From contig JADJXD010000001.1 of NCBI GenBank assembly GCA_016715985.1, positions 5,022,001 to 5,086,000 on the forward strand: a stretch of 64,000 nucleotides of DNA, in the 5' to 3' direction. Below, piece after piece: positions 9,957 to 19,327 of this stretch; the first letter of the stretch is position 1; the number at the start of each line of letters is the position of its first letter. The notes under the pieces are model-generated. The model made no database searches and was not told the DNA's origin. It saw nothing but the letters and a program-made list of their open reading frames with translations. Both the position numbers and the translations under genes were made by a program. The stretch is from Saprospiraceae bacterium. Its GTDB lineage: Bacteria; Bacteroidota; Bacteroidia; Chitinophagales; Saprospiraceae.

Positions 9957-12239
9957 ATGAAAAATTATTTTAAAAATATCGCAAATTATTGTATTCTGGT
10001 GTGTAGCTTTTGCTATTCACTGGTTGCTCAAAATCAGGTTGTGCTGAAAGGAAATATAGTCGGTGGTGGTGATGTACTGACTTATGCAACTATTTTGGTT
10101 CATGGAAATAATGAGATAACTCAAAGTGACGAAAAGGGAAATTTTAAACTGTCCTTAGCTTCGGCAGAAAAATACAGATTAGAAATCAGTTATCTGGGGT
10201 TTGCTACATTGGACACAATCATATATTTAACATCCGGTATTGATAATTTAAGATTTGAGCTCACGCAGGACTTACGACTGATAGATGAAGTAGTGGTCAC
10301 AGGCACCATGAAAGAAACCACAAAAGATAAAAGTCCGGTGAATATTGACATTATTACACCAAGACTATTTCAAAAAACAAGTACACCAAATCTTTTTGAA
10401 GCAGCAGGTCTGATAAACGGAGTTCGCCCCCAAAATACCTGTAACGTATGCAATACGGGAGAAATTCAAATAAACAGTTTGGGCGGCCCTTACACTTTGG
10501 TGATGATAGATGGGATGCCTATCGTCAGCGGATTAGCTTCTGTATATGGTTTAATGGGAATTCCGGTAGGGATGATCAACAGACTGGAAATTGCAAAAGG
10601 TCCGGCATCTGCACTGTATGGTACAGAAGCAATGGGTGGCGTCATTAACATTATAACCAAGGATGCCTGTGCAGAAGACCACAAATTATATCTGGATTAT
10701 TATATAACTTCATGGTTGGAAAACAATCTTGATCTGAGTAAAAAATTTAATCTGAGTAAGGATATACATTTGCTGAGTGGATTGAATGTCTTTTGGTACG
10801 ACAATCCATTGGATAAAAATAATGATGGATTTACAGATCTGGCAGTTCAAAAGAGAATCAGTTTTTTTAATAAGCTGGATATAGACAGATCAGATGGCAG
10901 GGATTTTTCTATTGCGCTGAGGGGTGTCACGGAAGAAAGATGGGGAGGTCAGATAGGATGGAACAATAGTTTCAGAGGCGGAGATTCAGTGTACGCAGAA
11001 AGTATCAAAACCAATAGGGTAGAGCTCATCAGCAAATATCAGTGGAATCTTCCCCAAAGAGTGTTTACGCAGTTTTCATATAATTATCATCATCAGGATT
11101 CGTATTACGGATTATCACCTTTTTTTGCAAAACAGAGTACCGCTTTTATTCAGACATACACAGACTTTAAGTGGAATGGGAGACATGATATTTTGGTTGG
11201 AATCAACTATAAACACCTTTGGTTTGACGATAATACTTCGGCAACATTTGATCCGATTACGGAAAAGAATATGCCCCAATTATTACACACTTCCGGCCTC
11301 TTTATTCAGGATGAATTTCCATTGGATAAATTTGGGAAACATCAGGTCCTGATGGGAATGAGATTGGATTACAATAATATATACAAATGGATACCCTCTC
11401 CGAGACTTGCCTATAAATGGTCGCCAGGATGGAAACACATTTTCAGATTCAATATGGGAACCGGCTTCAGAATTGTGAATGTATTTACAGAAGATCATAT
11501 GGCTTTGTCAGGAGCAAGAACTGTCATTTTTCAGGAGCAGATTGAACCTGAGAAGTCTGTGAATGCATCCTTGAGTTATATCGGGAAATTACCTTTGAGC
11601 AATAATCAGTTGTTAACTTTTGATATATCATCATTTTATTATCACTTTACCAATAGAATTATTCCGGACTATGACACGGATCCCAATCTGATTTTGTATG
11701 CCAATCTGGATGGTTATGCCTTTAATCGAGGGGGTGCACTTAGTGTACAATATGACCCTGATACAAAAACTAAATTTTCAGCAGGTATCACCTATACTGA
11801 TGTACAGTATGCAGATAGAAACGCTTCCGGCACTTTAGAAAAACAAAGACAATTATTCGCTCCCAGACTGTCTGGTAATTATCAGGTGAGCCATGAGTTT
11901 GGGAATTCCGGATTGAAAGCGGATATAACAGGAAGTTTTACCGGACCTATGCGTTTACCTGTTTTTCCCAATGACTTTCGACCCGAATTTTCGCCATGGT
12001 TTACTATTCTGAATTTTCAAATGACAAAAACATTTTCAACTGGTTGGGACCTTTATGTTGGCTGCAAAAATCTATTAAATTTTGTGCCCTACAATCCATT
12101 GATGCGGCCTTTTGATCCGTTTGACAAACATGTGGATGACCCGGTTAACAATCCGGAAGGTTTTACATTTGATCCTTCGTATGCATATGCATCACTGCAA
12201 GGGATCAGATTTCACGTGGGAATCCGGAGGAATATTTAA
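9957..12239 (+). CDS. TonB-dependent receptor with CxxC in the plug
   Basis: 760 aa. Signal peptide (1-24), carboxypeptidase-like domain (about 28-105), TonB-box-like EVVVTG (111-116). The plug has NTCNVCNTGEIQINSLGG (C162, C165), VMIDGMPIVSGLASVYGL and EIAKGPASALYGTEAMGGVINIITK. The barrel ends FHVGIRRNI. The plug resembles siderophore/cobalamin-type receptors (BtuB/FepA-like) more than SusC. The CxxC pair in the plug is typical of one Bacteroidota clade, and a metal or metal complex as ligand is possible but inferred only. It is transcribed divergently from the frameshifted gene 8870-9729 across a 227-bp AT-rich gap. Confidence 0.88.
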   Translation: MKNYFKNIANYCILVCSFCYSLVAQNQVVLKGNIVGGGDVLTYATILVHGNNEITQSDEKGNFKLSLASAEKYRLEISYLGFATLDTIIYLTSGIDNLRFELTQDLRLIDEVVVTGTMKETTKDKSPVNIDIITPRLFQKTSTPNLFEAAGLINGVRPQNTCNVCNTGEIQINSLGGPYTLVMIDGMPIVSGLASVYGLMGIPVGMINRLEIAKGPASALYGTEAMGGVINIITKDACAEDHKLYLDYYITSWLENNLDLSKKFNLSKDIHLLSGLNVFWYDNPLDKNNDGFTDLAVQKRISFFNKLDIDRSDGRDFSIALRGVTEERWGGQIGWNNSFRGGDSVYAESIKTNRVELISKYQWNLPQRVFTQFSYNYHHQDSYYGLSPFFAKQSTAFIQTYTDFKWNGRHDILVGINYKHLWFDDNTSATFDPITEKNMPQLLHTSGLFIQDEFPLDKFGKHQVLMGMRLDYNNIYKWIPSPRLAYKWSPGWKHIFRFNMGTGFRIVNVFTEDHMALSGARTVIFQEQIEPEKSVNASLSYIGKLPLSNNQLLTFDISSFYYHFTNRIIPDYDTDPNLILYANLDGYAFNRGGALSVQYDPDTKTKFSAGITYTDVQYADRNASGTLEKQRQLFAPRLSGNYQVSHEFGNSGLKADITGSFTGPMRLPVFPNDFRPEFSPWFTILNFQMTKTFSTGWDLYVGCKNLLNFVPYNPLMRPFDPFDKHVDDPVNNPEGFTFDPSYAYASLQGIRFHVGIRRNI

Positions 12240-12268
12240 AATTAACTAAAGATTCACTTCCTTATTTT

Positions 12269-13303
12269 TTAACGAATGTTGTTTTGGTTCATCCAATTTG
12301 CAAATGCAGCTGCATTCCGATTGTGTTCGGTTAATGTACTTGCAAAAGCATGTTGGCCACTATTATCTGCTTTAGCACAGAAAAATATATAATCATGATT
12401 CTCCGCATTGATGACTGCATTCAGACTTGAGATCGAAGGCATACAAATCGGGCCAGGCGGGATTCCATCATACTTATAAGTATTGTAAGGAGAATCTATT
12501 TCCAGATGGCTGTAAAGTACTCTCCTCAGATCAAAAAGACCTGTTGCAAATACGACAGTCGGATCTGCCTGCAACTTCATACCTAGTTTCAAACGATTTA
12601 GATACACTCTGGCGATGGCGGGTCTTTCAGGATTGTAATTGCTTTCTTTTTCAACGATTGAAGCCACAATATAGGCTTCAGTTACACTCAGATTATGGCT
12701 TTTTAGCTTTTCAATTTTTTCAGCAGTCCAGAATTTTTCATGTTCTCTTTTCATTCGCTGAACAAATTTTTCCGGTGTGGTGGTCCAGAACATTTCATAG
12801 GTATTCGGTATAAAGAGTGTCAGAAAATTATCCTGATTCAGACCTGCTTCCTTTATAACTTCCGGCGAAGTCAGATAAGTCAGAAAAGTTAAAGAATCTG
12901 ACTCCAGAAACTGTGCCGCATTGCCGGCAAGATCATGGATAGTTCTGATATTATTAATGACTATACCAAGTGGATCCTGTGAGCCGGATCTTATTTTTTT
13001 TACTAACTGAATACTGGTCCAGCCATTTTCAATTTTATATCGACCTCCTTTTACCTTATCTTTTTTATACTTCAAAAGGCTGGCGACGTTGTCAAAATAT
13101 GAAGGATTTTTGAGGATTTTATTTTGTGTCAGAATTTCGAGTACGTCTTCGTAAGATGAACCGGTCGGAATATAGAGTACATCATTTTGAGCATTCACCT
13201 GAACATTACTTTCTAAGAAAGGTCTGCCCACAAAAAAGTAAACTAATATTAATACCAATAAAATCAGACCGATACTGAGTTTTAACAATTTTCTTTTCAT
13301 CAT
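12269..13303 (-). CDS. mltG: Endolytic murein transglycosylase MltG
   Basis: 344 aa. One N-terminal membrane anchor (about residues 9-26), then a LysM-like part (VLYIPTGSSYEDVLEIL) and the YceG/MltG catalytic domain. Family signatures are IVASIVEKESNYNPERPAIARVYLNRL (read with E218 as the likely catalytic glutamate), LQADPTVVFATG, SPYNTYKYDGIPPGPI and HAFASTLTEHN. MltG cleaves nascent glycan strands in the periplasm and so sets their length. Normal length for the family. It is 73 nt downstream of panB on the same strand and may share its transcript. Confidence 0.95.
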   Translation of the reverse strand: MMKRKLLKLSIGLILLVLILVYFFVGRPFLESNVQVNAQNDVLYIPTGSSYEDVLEILTQNKILKNPSYFDNVASLLKYKKDKVKGGRYKIENGWTSIQLVKKIRSGSQDPLGIVINNIRTIHDLAGNAAQFLESDSLTFLTYLTSPEVIKEAGLNQDNFLTLFIPNTYEMFWTTTPEKFVQRMKREHEKFWTAEKIEKLKSHNLSVTEAYIVASIVEKESNYNPERPAIARVYLNRLKLGMKLQADPTVVFATGLFDLRRVLYSHLEIDSPYNTYKYDGIPPGPICMPSISSLNAVINAENHDYIFFCAKADNSGQHAFASTLTEHNRNAAAFANWMNQNNIR

Positions 13304-13376
13304 TTATTAAGAAGTTGAACCAATTTAAATCACAAATTTATTGAAAATTAGTTGTTTTTTATTAGTCATATTACTG

Positions 13377-14195
13377 TCAGTATTGTTCTTCTTCACTTGG
13401 GAAATTTCCCGATTTAACATCAGAAATGTACAGTTCTACTGCAGATTGAATGGTGCTGAATAATTCGAGATATCTTCTCAGAAAGCGTGGATGAAAATCT
13501 TTGGTGATGCCCAACATGTCATGTGTAACTAAAACCTGGCCGTCTGTTCCGTTTCCGGCTCCAATTCCGATCACAGGAATTCCAACTGCTTGTGATACTT
13601 TGGTTCCGAGCTCTGCGGGTATTTTTTCCAACACAATGGCAAAACAACCTGCTTCCTCCAGCAATTTAGCATCTTCCATTAATTTTGCAGCTTCAGCTTC
13701 TTCTTTAGCTCTGACGGAGTATGTGCCGAATTTATAGATACTTTGTGGGGTTAGACCCAGATGTCCCATGACCGGTACTCCCGCAGAAAGTATTCTTCTG
13801 ACAGAATCTTCAATTTCAGCGCCGCCTTCCAGCTTCACAGCATGTGCCCCGGATTCTTTCATGATGGCAATAGCGGAATTGAGTGCTTTGGTGCTATTGC
13901 CCTGATAAGATCCGAATGGTAAATCCACCACTACAAATGCTCTCTCTACTGCTCTGATGACAGATTGAGCATGATAAATCATGTGCTCTAAAGTAATGGG
14001 AAGAGTAGTCTCATGTCCAGCCATGACATTGGATGCTGAATCTCCGACTAATAAAATATCTACCCCTGCGGCATCTAAAATTTTGGCCATACTAAAGTCG
14101 TAAGCCGTGAGCATGGATATTTTTTCACCCCGTTCTTTCATAGCATGAAGCACGTGTGTTGTTATTCTTTTGACTTCTCTTTTGGCAACAGACAT
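13377..14195 (-). CDS. panB: 3-methyl-2-oxobutanoate hydroxymethyltransferase (PanB)
   Basis: 272 aa from the ATG at 14195 ([14 protein letters not shown]...); a longer version would need a TTG at 14225 and adds ten residues not typical of the family. PanB makes ketopantoate from 2-oxoisovalerate and methylene-tetrahydrofolate, the first committed step to pantothenate and coenzyme A. Motifs: [39 protein letters not shown] (metal-binding Asp), [15 protein letters not shown] and the catalytic Glu in [10 protein letters not shown]. The C-terminal motif [14 protein letters not shown] is also typical. The IS110 element begins about 90 bp upstream of its start and may have moved or replaced its promoter. 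Confidence 0.97.
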   Translation of the reverse strand: MSVAKREVKRITTHVLHAMKERGEKISMLTAYDFSMAKILDAAGVDILLVGDSASNVMAGHETTLPITLEHMIYHAQSVIRAVERAFVVVDLPFGSYQGNSTKALNSAIAIMKESGAHAVKLEGGAEIEDSVRRILSAGVPVMGHLGLTPQSIYKFGTYSVRAKEEAEAAKLMEDAKLLEEAGCFAIVLEKIPAELGTKVSQAVGIPVIGIGAGNGTDGQVLVTHDMLGITKDFHPRFLRRYLELFSTIQSAVELYISDVKSGNFPSEEEQY

Positions 14196-14339
14196 TCGTT
14201 TATATTTTGTCGGGGAAATTATCAATTTTTCAAAACGCCGGCAATTTATGCATTTCTTTTTTAATCAATTATCATTCATCAAGATATGTGTGTAAAACAA
14301 AATAGAAGTTAATGCTCCCCATTAAAGAAATTCGTTGCT

Positions 14340-14530
14340 AACTTGTCCTCCTTAAGAAACAAGCCTATGTGCAAAATGGTGATTTTATCCCCCAACAAAT
14401 TATGGTTAGAATGTAGAAAGCCCAGAATATCTAGGCCTTCGTAGAAATTATTGGTGGTCAAAATACTTTGAACCCCGTATGGAATATTTCAAGAAGTAAG
14501 GTACATTCTTTTCTTACACATTTCATAATT
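14340..14530 (+). ncRNA. Possible bridge/seek RNA region in the left end of the IS110 element
   Basis: IS110-family recombinases use a structured guide RNA encoded in a non-coding end of the element. This left end (about 250 bp before the transposase ATG) contains a hairpin at 14465-14499: TACTT+TGAA pairs with TTCA+AAGTA across a 2-nt bulge and has a 15-nt loop. A weaker stem (GAAAGCC / GGCCTTC) lies near 14418-14445. This is inference from position and simple pairing; guide and target loops were not identified. Confidence 0.3.
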
Positions 14531-14547
14531 ATTAAAAAACATTAACA

Positions 14548-15888
14548 ATGAAACAGAAAATTGAAATGACAGTAAAAAATTTTAATGCTGCGGGTATTGA
14601 CATTGGCTCAAAGAGTCATTTTGTTGCAATTGGGCAAAATGCCGATGAAATTAAAGAGTTTGGTGTGTATCACTCTGACCATGTTGCCATAGTCAAATAT
14701 TTAAAAGACAATAACATAAAGACGATTGCTATGGAGAGTACTGGAAGTTATTGGCAAGGTCTTTATGTAGTTTTGGTTGAAAGTGATTTTGAAGTGTTAT
14801 TAGTCCCCGGAAGCCAGACCAAAGGATTTAGAAAAACGGATGTTAAAGATGCCAGGCAACTACAGCAATTACATAGTATAGGATTATTAAGCAGTTGCTT
14901 TCTTCCCGATGATTTTACTTACAGAGTCCGGGAACTAAGCAGACATAGAAAATCTATGGTTCGTGATGGTGCAAAGTATTCCAATAGAATGCAAAAGTGT
15001 TTAAGAATGATGAACCTAAGGCTTGATGTTGTGATTTCAGATATTACAGGTGTTTCTGGGTTGAGAATAATTAAAGCCATCCTTAGCGGTGAGCGAGATG
15101 GCAGAGTACTCGCATCTTTGGCTGATTGTAGAGTAAAAAACTCAAAAGAAAAAATTGAAGATGCTTTACAAGGAAATTTTCATGTTGAATTACTTTACGA
15201 ATTAAAAGATAATTTAGAGTTGTATGAGACCATACAAACCAAAATCATCAATTTAGATAACCAAATTACAAAATTAATAAGTGAAACGCAGGATGTTAAA
15301 AATTCCGATGTAAATATGGATGAAGTACAACTTACAAAAAAACATGTGAGAGGTAAAAAGCAGACGAAAATACCAATACAAAAACTAAGTTATTTACTTT
15401 ATCACACTGATTTATCTGCAATAAAAGGGGTTAGTTTAAACACCATATTGACCACTGTATCAGAGTTGGGAACATCAACTGATAAATTTCGTAATAGTAA
15501 AGCATTTGTTTCGTGGCTTAGATTGGCTCCCAACAATAAAATTTCAGGGGGTAAGGTGTTAAGCAGTAGGACTCCTAAAGCAAGCAATCCTCTTACTATT
15601 GCCTTTAGAGATGCTGCTAATGTAATTGGGAATCAAAGAAGTGGTGAATTAACGAATTTTTTTAAGAGAATAGCTTTCAAAAAAGGTAGATGTGCGGCAA
15701 TCACAGCAACAGCACGAAAATTAGCGACAATCATATTTAATATGATTAAGAATAAGGAGCCCTACAACCCAAAGAAAGATGAAGTGATTAAAATTAAAAT
15801 AGAACAGAAAAAAGTAAGTAATGCCAAAAAAATATTAGAAATGAAGGGATTTATCATAATTGACAATCAAGGTGTTATGGTGAGTTAG
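14548..15888 (+). CDS. IS110-family transposase (DEDD recombinase)
   Basis: 446 aa. N-terminal RuvC-like DEDD domain: D18 in AAGIDIGSKSH, E63 in AMESTGSYW, and D98 and D101 in KTDVKDARQ. The C-terminal Transposase_20 domain contains KGVSLNTILTTVSELG, FVSWLRLAPNN and ISGGKVLSSRTPKA. The enzyme excises and inserts the element with a guide RNA. It is intact and on the long side for the family; the insert around residues 245-275 is Lys/Gln-rich. ATG start with A-rich leader. It is the only gene of the element. Confidence 0.95.
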   Translation: MKQKIEMTVKNFNAAGIDIGSKSHFVAIGQNADEIKEFGVYHSDHVAIVKYLKDNNIKTIAMESTGSYWQGLYVVLVESDFEVLLVPGSQTKGFRKTDVKDARQLQQLHSIGLLSSCFLPDDFTYRVRELSRHRKSMVRDGAKYSNRMQKCLRMMNLRLDVVISDITGVSGLRIIKAILSGERDGRVLASLADCRVKNSKEKIEDALQGNFHVELLYELKDNLELYETIQTKIINLDNQITKLISETQDVKNSDVNMDEVQLTKKHVRGKKQTKIPIQKLSYLLYHTDLSAIKGVSLNTILTTVSELGTSTDKFRNSKAFVSWLRLAPNNKISGGKVLSSRTPKASNPLTIAFRDAANVIGNQRSGELTNFFKRIAFKKGRCAAITATARKLATIIFNMIKNKEPYNPKKDEVIKIKIEQKKVSNAKKILEMKGFIIIDNQGVMVS

Positions 15889-15909
15889 ATGGAATTGCAC
15901 TTTTTTTAA

Positions 15910-15974
15910 AAAGGGAAGGTCGTCCCTTTAGGGAATGAGCCCGCCTGCTCCGAAGCGGGCAGGGGTTGCGGGCT
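15910..15974 (+). ncRNA. Two strong hairpins in the right end of the IS110 element
   Basis: Just after the transposase stop lie AAAGGGA-AGGTCG-TCCCTTT (15910-15929) and a longer nested hairpin at 15938-15974 (AGCCCG/CGGGCT outside, CCTGC/GCAGG and CCG/CGG inside). This GC-rich block stands out from the AT-rich surroundings. In the IS1111 branch the guide RNA is encoded downstream of the transposase, so this is the second candidate site for it. It could also simply be a terminator pair. Confidence 0.4.
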
Positions 15975-16117
15975 GCAATATTGTCATATTTCAATTACAT
16001 TTAAATTTTAATGGTGGTGCAATTTGTCATACACACTCAAGATATTATATCACCTTAAATTGCAAATCAATATTTCAAGAATATAAAGCCGGATTTAAAA
16101 AAATGTAATTTTTATGG

Positions 16118-17542
16118 TTAAATGTTTGCGATTCTTTTGATCATACCATTAAATATAAATCCATGAAAAGGCAGGACGGAATACCAGTATAATCTACCCA
16201 AAACACCCAGTGGCCGAAAGGTTGCTGTTTGAATTAGTATATTATTTTCGTCAATTTTAAATTCCAGCCAGGCTTCACCCGGTAATTTCATCTCTGCATA
16301 CAATAATAGTCGTTTCTCATTTTTATCAGCCAGTAATACCCGCCAAAAATCCAATGCATCCCCGGTGTGTATTTCTGATGGACTTTTACGGCCCCGGCGC
16401 ATGCCAACGCCGCCAAAAAGCTGATCGATAAATCCACGAACTTCCCATAGCCAATTGCCATAATACCAGCCATTTTGCCCGCCTAAAGACCATATTCGGT
16501 TTAAGACGGCTTCAGAATCTGTGACTTTTTCCTTGCGGACATCTGTAAAACAGCCGTTTACAGGGACTTCAATATATTGTGAGATACCCTTATGAAGCAC
16601 ATCGCTGGTCAGGGCATCTTTCCAGCTGGAAAGCACCTGATTTTGCTCTATCTTATCAAAAGCTAATCTGATGGAAGTATCATAATCCAGAAGTGTAATA
16701 CCCAGTAGCTCTGCTAAATTATTAGGTTTGCAAACAACTTCAACTTTCATACTATTCACCAGATTTCCTGCCAGTGTGTATGATGTAGAAGTTACAAAAT
16801 ATAACCAGTATGAAGATATTTTAGGTGTCATCACAGGCACCACCCAAATGTACCTTTTGAGGTGGCGAATCTTTGCAAATCGCAAGAGCATTTCCTTATA
16901 ATTTAAAATGTCAGGTCCACCTATATCATAAGAATGGCCGTAAGTTTCAGTAAAATCTTTGACACCGTCCAGAAACTGGATGACATTTCGGATTCCGATA
17001 GGCTGACAACGGGTTTTGAGCCATTTGGGTGCAATCATTACCGGTAATTTTTCGACCAGATCACGGATGATTTCAAAAGATGCACTTCCGGAACCAACAA
17101 TAATTCCTGCCCTTAAAGTAGTCAGTGCAAAACTCGCACCTGCCAGGATATCTTCGACATGTTTTCGGGAAGTTAGATGAAGGGATAACTCTGTTTCATT
17201 GACAATACCACTCAGATAAACCACTTGTTTTACTTGGGTTTGCTCTAATCTGTCTTTAAAATTCTGAGCACATTTTTCTTCCATATTTTCAAAGTCACCG
17301 GACAGGGTAGACATAGAGTGTATGAGATAATATGCCACGTCAATGTCATCAGGGATGGATTGTAATGTAACTGAATTCAGAAAATCAACTTCAATGACAG
17401 TAATATCACCCTTGTTGTAATTGTGATAATTAAATCTTTTTGAATCTCTGACACAACACACTACATGGTGACCTTTTTCAAGAAATACGGGTAAAAGACG
17501 CTGCCCGATGTAACCTGTGACGCCTGTAAGTAGAATTTTCAT
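16118..17542 (-). CDS. NAD(P)-binding SDR/epimerase-like protein with DUF2867 domain
   Basis: 474 aa. Extended SDR Rossmann fold at the N-terminus (MKILLTGVTGYIGQRLLPVF, VIEVDF, AYYLIHSM, VVYLSGIV, about residues 1-235) with an atypical active-site region. The C-terminal half matches DUF2867 (NRIWSLGGQNGWYYGNWLWEVRG..., FWRVLLADKNEKRLLLYAEMKLPGEAWLEF, TATFRPLGVLGRLYWYSVLPFH). Reaction unknown. Its ATG overlaps the photolyase stop codon as ATGA (17539-17542), so it is translationally coupled. Grouping with photolyase is common in Bacteroidota and suggests a role in light or oxidative-stress response. Confidence 0.88.
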   Translation of the reverse strand: MKILLTGVTGYIGQRLLPVFLEKGHHVVCCVRDSKRFNYHNYNKGDITVIEVDFLNSVTLQSIPDDIDVAYYLIHSMSTLSGDFENMEEKCAQNFKDRLEQTQVKQVVYLSGIVNETELSLHLTSRKHVEDILAGASFALTTLRAGIIVGSGSASFEIIRDLVEKLPVMIAPKWLKTRCQPIGIRNVIQFLDGVKDFTETYGHSYDIGGPDILNYKEMLLRFAKIRHLKRYIWVVPVMTPKISSYWLYFVTSTSYTLAGNLVNSMKVEVVCKPNNLAELLGITLLDYDTSIRLAFDKIEQNQVLSSWKDALTSDVLHKGISQYIEVPVNGCFTDVRKEKVTDSEAVLNRIWSLGGQNGWYYGNWLWEVRGFIDQLFGGVGMRRGRKSPSEIHTGDALDFWRVLLADKNEKRLLLYAEMKLPGEAWLEFKIDENNILIQTATFRPLGVLGRLYWYSVLPFHGFIFNGMIKRIANI

Positions 17543-19017
17543 GATAATGATTTTATAAATTGATTTGCCTTATTCAGATGAGCTTGCTGTTTTGCTTCAG
17601 ACATTTTGTCGAAACTACGTATCAACATACCTAAACGCGGATTTTGCAAAAAGAAATCCCGATGTACGTGCATAAATCTCCAGAAAAGTGCATCCCAGGT
17701 TTCTTGCCAGGGACCTTTTTTGTAATTACTCATCTTGATCAGATAGTTGCTTCCGCTGATGTAAGGCTTTGTGGACATTAACCCTCCGTCAGCAAACTGA
17801 CTCATGCCATAAATATTTGGTACCATCACCCAATCATATGCATCTATAAATAATTCCATAAACCATCGATACACTTCATCAGGATCAAACTCGCAAAGCA
17901 ACATAAAATTTCCGATGACCATCAATCTTTCGATGTGGTAACAATATCCGGTTTCTATTACTTTTTTGATGGTGATATCCAATGGTTCAATACCTGTTGT
18001 TCCATTCCAGAATGATTTGGGTATTTTGCGGGTGAATCCCCAATAATTTCGTGTGCGTTCTTCCGTTCCTTTTAACTGATAGACTGCTCTGATAAATTCC
18101 CGCCAACCAATTATCTGACGAACAAATCCTTCAGTAGAATTGATGGGAACATTATGGGTTTTTGCATATCTGAGCGTCTCGTCAATGATGAATTGCGGCG
18201 TAATCAGGCCAACATTCAGCATTGGTGTTAAAATACTGTGGTGGAGAATACTTTCATTAGAAACAATGGCATCTTCATAAGCACCAAAATCAATAAATCT
18301 GGTATTTAAAAAATCCTGAAGCCATCTTTTACTCTCTTCAAAAGTGGTAGGGTAGAGGAAGCCAGTATTTATCTTCCCATAGTGGTCAGGGAAGTAATTT
18401 TCCGTATATAAAATAGCTTCTTTGTAATACTTATTTATGGATAAAGGGGTGACTTTAGGAGCTATTTTATCTTTAGGGTATTTGAGTCGGTTTTCATCAT
18501 CAAACGTCCATTTGCCACCTACGGGTTTTTGATGATCATTCATCAGGATTTTTCTGCTTTGCCTTTGATATTTATAAAAGTCTGTCTGGAAAAATCTTTT
18601 TTTATCCTCAAAATAACTATCTATTTCACGGGATGAATTCAGGAATAATGGCGAAGCATGTTTTGTCCTTGTAATCCGGTGTTCTTCACAACTTTTGATG
18701 ATACGCTTTTCAAGCCAGTCATCGGTAGTGTCTATATATTCTATATCATTTATGCCTTCTTCTTTTAAATATGGCAATAAATTTCTGATATCTCCATGTT
18801 CAGTATGTACATCTATGTAGATAACTTTGATATCTTTCGACTGCAAATAATTTTCATAAAACTTCATACTTGCCCGGTGGAAAGCTATCTTTTGTTTATG
18901 AAAACGATATTGTCTGAAGAACAAAAACTCTTCGACAAGATAAATGGTGTCGCAGGAATTTATCAGTGGATTTTGCTCAAAAAGTTGATGTGGGAAAATC
19001 AGTCCTGCTTTATTCAT
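17539..19017 (-). CDS. Photolyase/cryptochrome-family protein (FeS-BCP-like, cluster ligands absent)
   Basis: About 492 aa from the ATG at 19017, chosen because it overlaps the upstream stop codon as ATGA; a GTG at 19041 is possible. N-terminal Rossmann antenna-type domain (GLIFPHQLFEQNPLI...), then the alpha-helical FAD-binding domain (GFVRQIIGWREFIRAVY, ETGYCYHIERLMVIGNF, DAYDWVMVPNIYGMSQFADGG). This is the prokaryotic (6-4) photolyase/cryptochrome-related clade. Those proteins normally bind a 4Fe-4S cluster; here the segment between SNYLIKMSNY and DALFWRFM is only KKGPWQETW, with no C-x2-C...C. It probably repairs UV lesions or senses light; repair specificity is not deducible. Confidence 0.88.
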   Translation of the reverse strand: MNKAGLIFPHQLFEQNPLINSCDTIYLVEEFLFFRQYRFHKQKIAFHRASMKFYENYLQSKDIKVIYIDVHTEHGDIRNLLPYLKEEGINDIEYIDTTDDWLEKRIIKSCEEHRITRTKHASPLFLNSSREIDSYFEDKKRFFQTDFYKYQRQSRKILMNDHQKPVGGKWTFDDENRLKYPKDKIAPKVTPLSINKYYKEAILYTENYFPDHYGKINTGFLYPTTFEESKRWLQDFLNTRFIDFGAYEDAIVSNESILHHSILTPMLNVGLITPQFIIDETLRYAKTHNVPINSTEGFVRQIIGWREFIRAVYQLKGTEERTRNYWGFTRKIPKSFWNGTTGIEPLDITIKKVIETGYCYHIERLMVIGNFMLLCEFDPDEVYRWFMELFIDAYDWVMVPNIYGMSQFADGGLMSTKPYISGSNYLIKMSNYKKGPWQETWDALFWRFMHVHRDFFLQNPRLGMLIRSFDKMSEAKQQAHLNKANQFIKSLS

Positions 19018-19151
19018 TTTTTGGTTTTGTTCATGCGACACTTATCACTGCAATATTTTACTTCATGCCATACTTTTTCCCATTTCTTACGCCATGAAAA
19101 GGGCCTTTGGCAAACGATACAAAGCTTAGTTGGAAGGTCTGATTTTTTCAT
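19014..19151 (-). CDS. DUF2256 small zinc-ribbon-like protein
   Basis: 45 aa from ATG at 19151 (MKKSDLPTKLCIVC...). The sequence has two cysteine pairs, CIVCQRPF and KYCSDKC, with WRKKWEKVWHEVKYC between them, the hallmark of DUF2256. This tiny protein is commonly encoded next to photolyase/cryptochrome genes. The stop codon overlaps the photolyase ATG (ATGA), so the order DUF2256-photolyase-SDR is one translationally coupled operon. Its function is unknown; a metal-binding accessory role is inferred. Confidence 0.88.
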   Translation of the reverse strand: MKKSDLPTKLCIVCQRPFSWRKKWEKVWHEVKYCSDKCRMNKTKK

Positions 19152-19327
19152 AAAATAATAAGTTCTGTGCTTTATGTCAGGCACTTTGAACAATGGAAGG
19201 AACACTTAGTTTTTTAATTTTTTAAAACTTCAGCGTTTTTTAATAATATGACATTTTGTTTACTCCAGGTATTTTGTCAAAATGTAGCTTTGTAATAGAT
19301 GTAAATAAAACCGGTTCGACTACCATA

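Larger units (their letters stand above)
14288..16036 (+). mobile_element. IS110-family insertion sequence, ends defined
   Basis: The ends read GTGTGTA...CATTAAA on the left and TTTAATGG...TACACAC on the right. Aligned in inverted orientation they share GTGTGTA, ACAAA, GC-CC- and CATTAAA, with about 10 extra bases in the left end. Immediately outside, the same 9 bases (TCAAGATAT) occur at 14279-14287 and 16037-16045. The single gene is an IS110-type transposase. Subterminal inverted repeats suggest the IS1111 branch. A 9-bp flanking direct repeat is unexpected, since this family is usually described as not duplicating its target. Length 1,749 bp. Confidence 0.8.
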
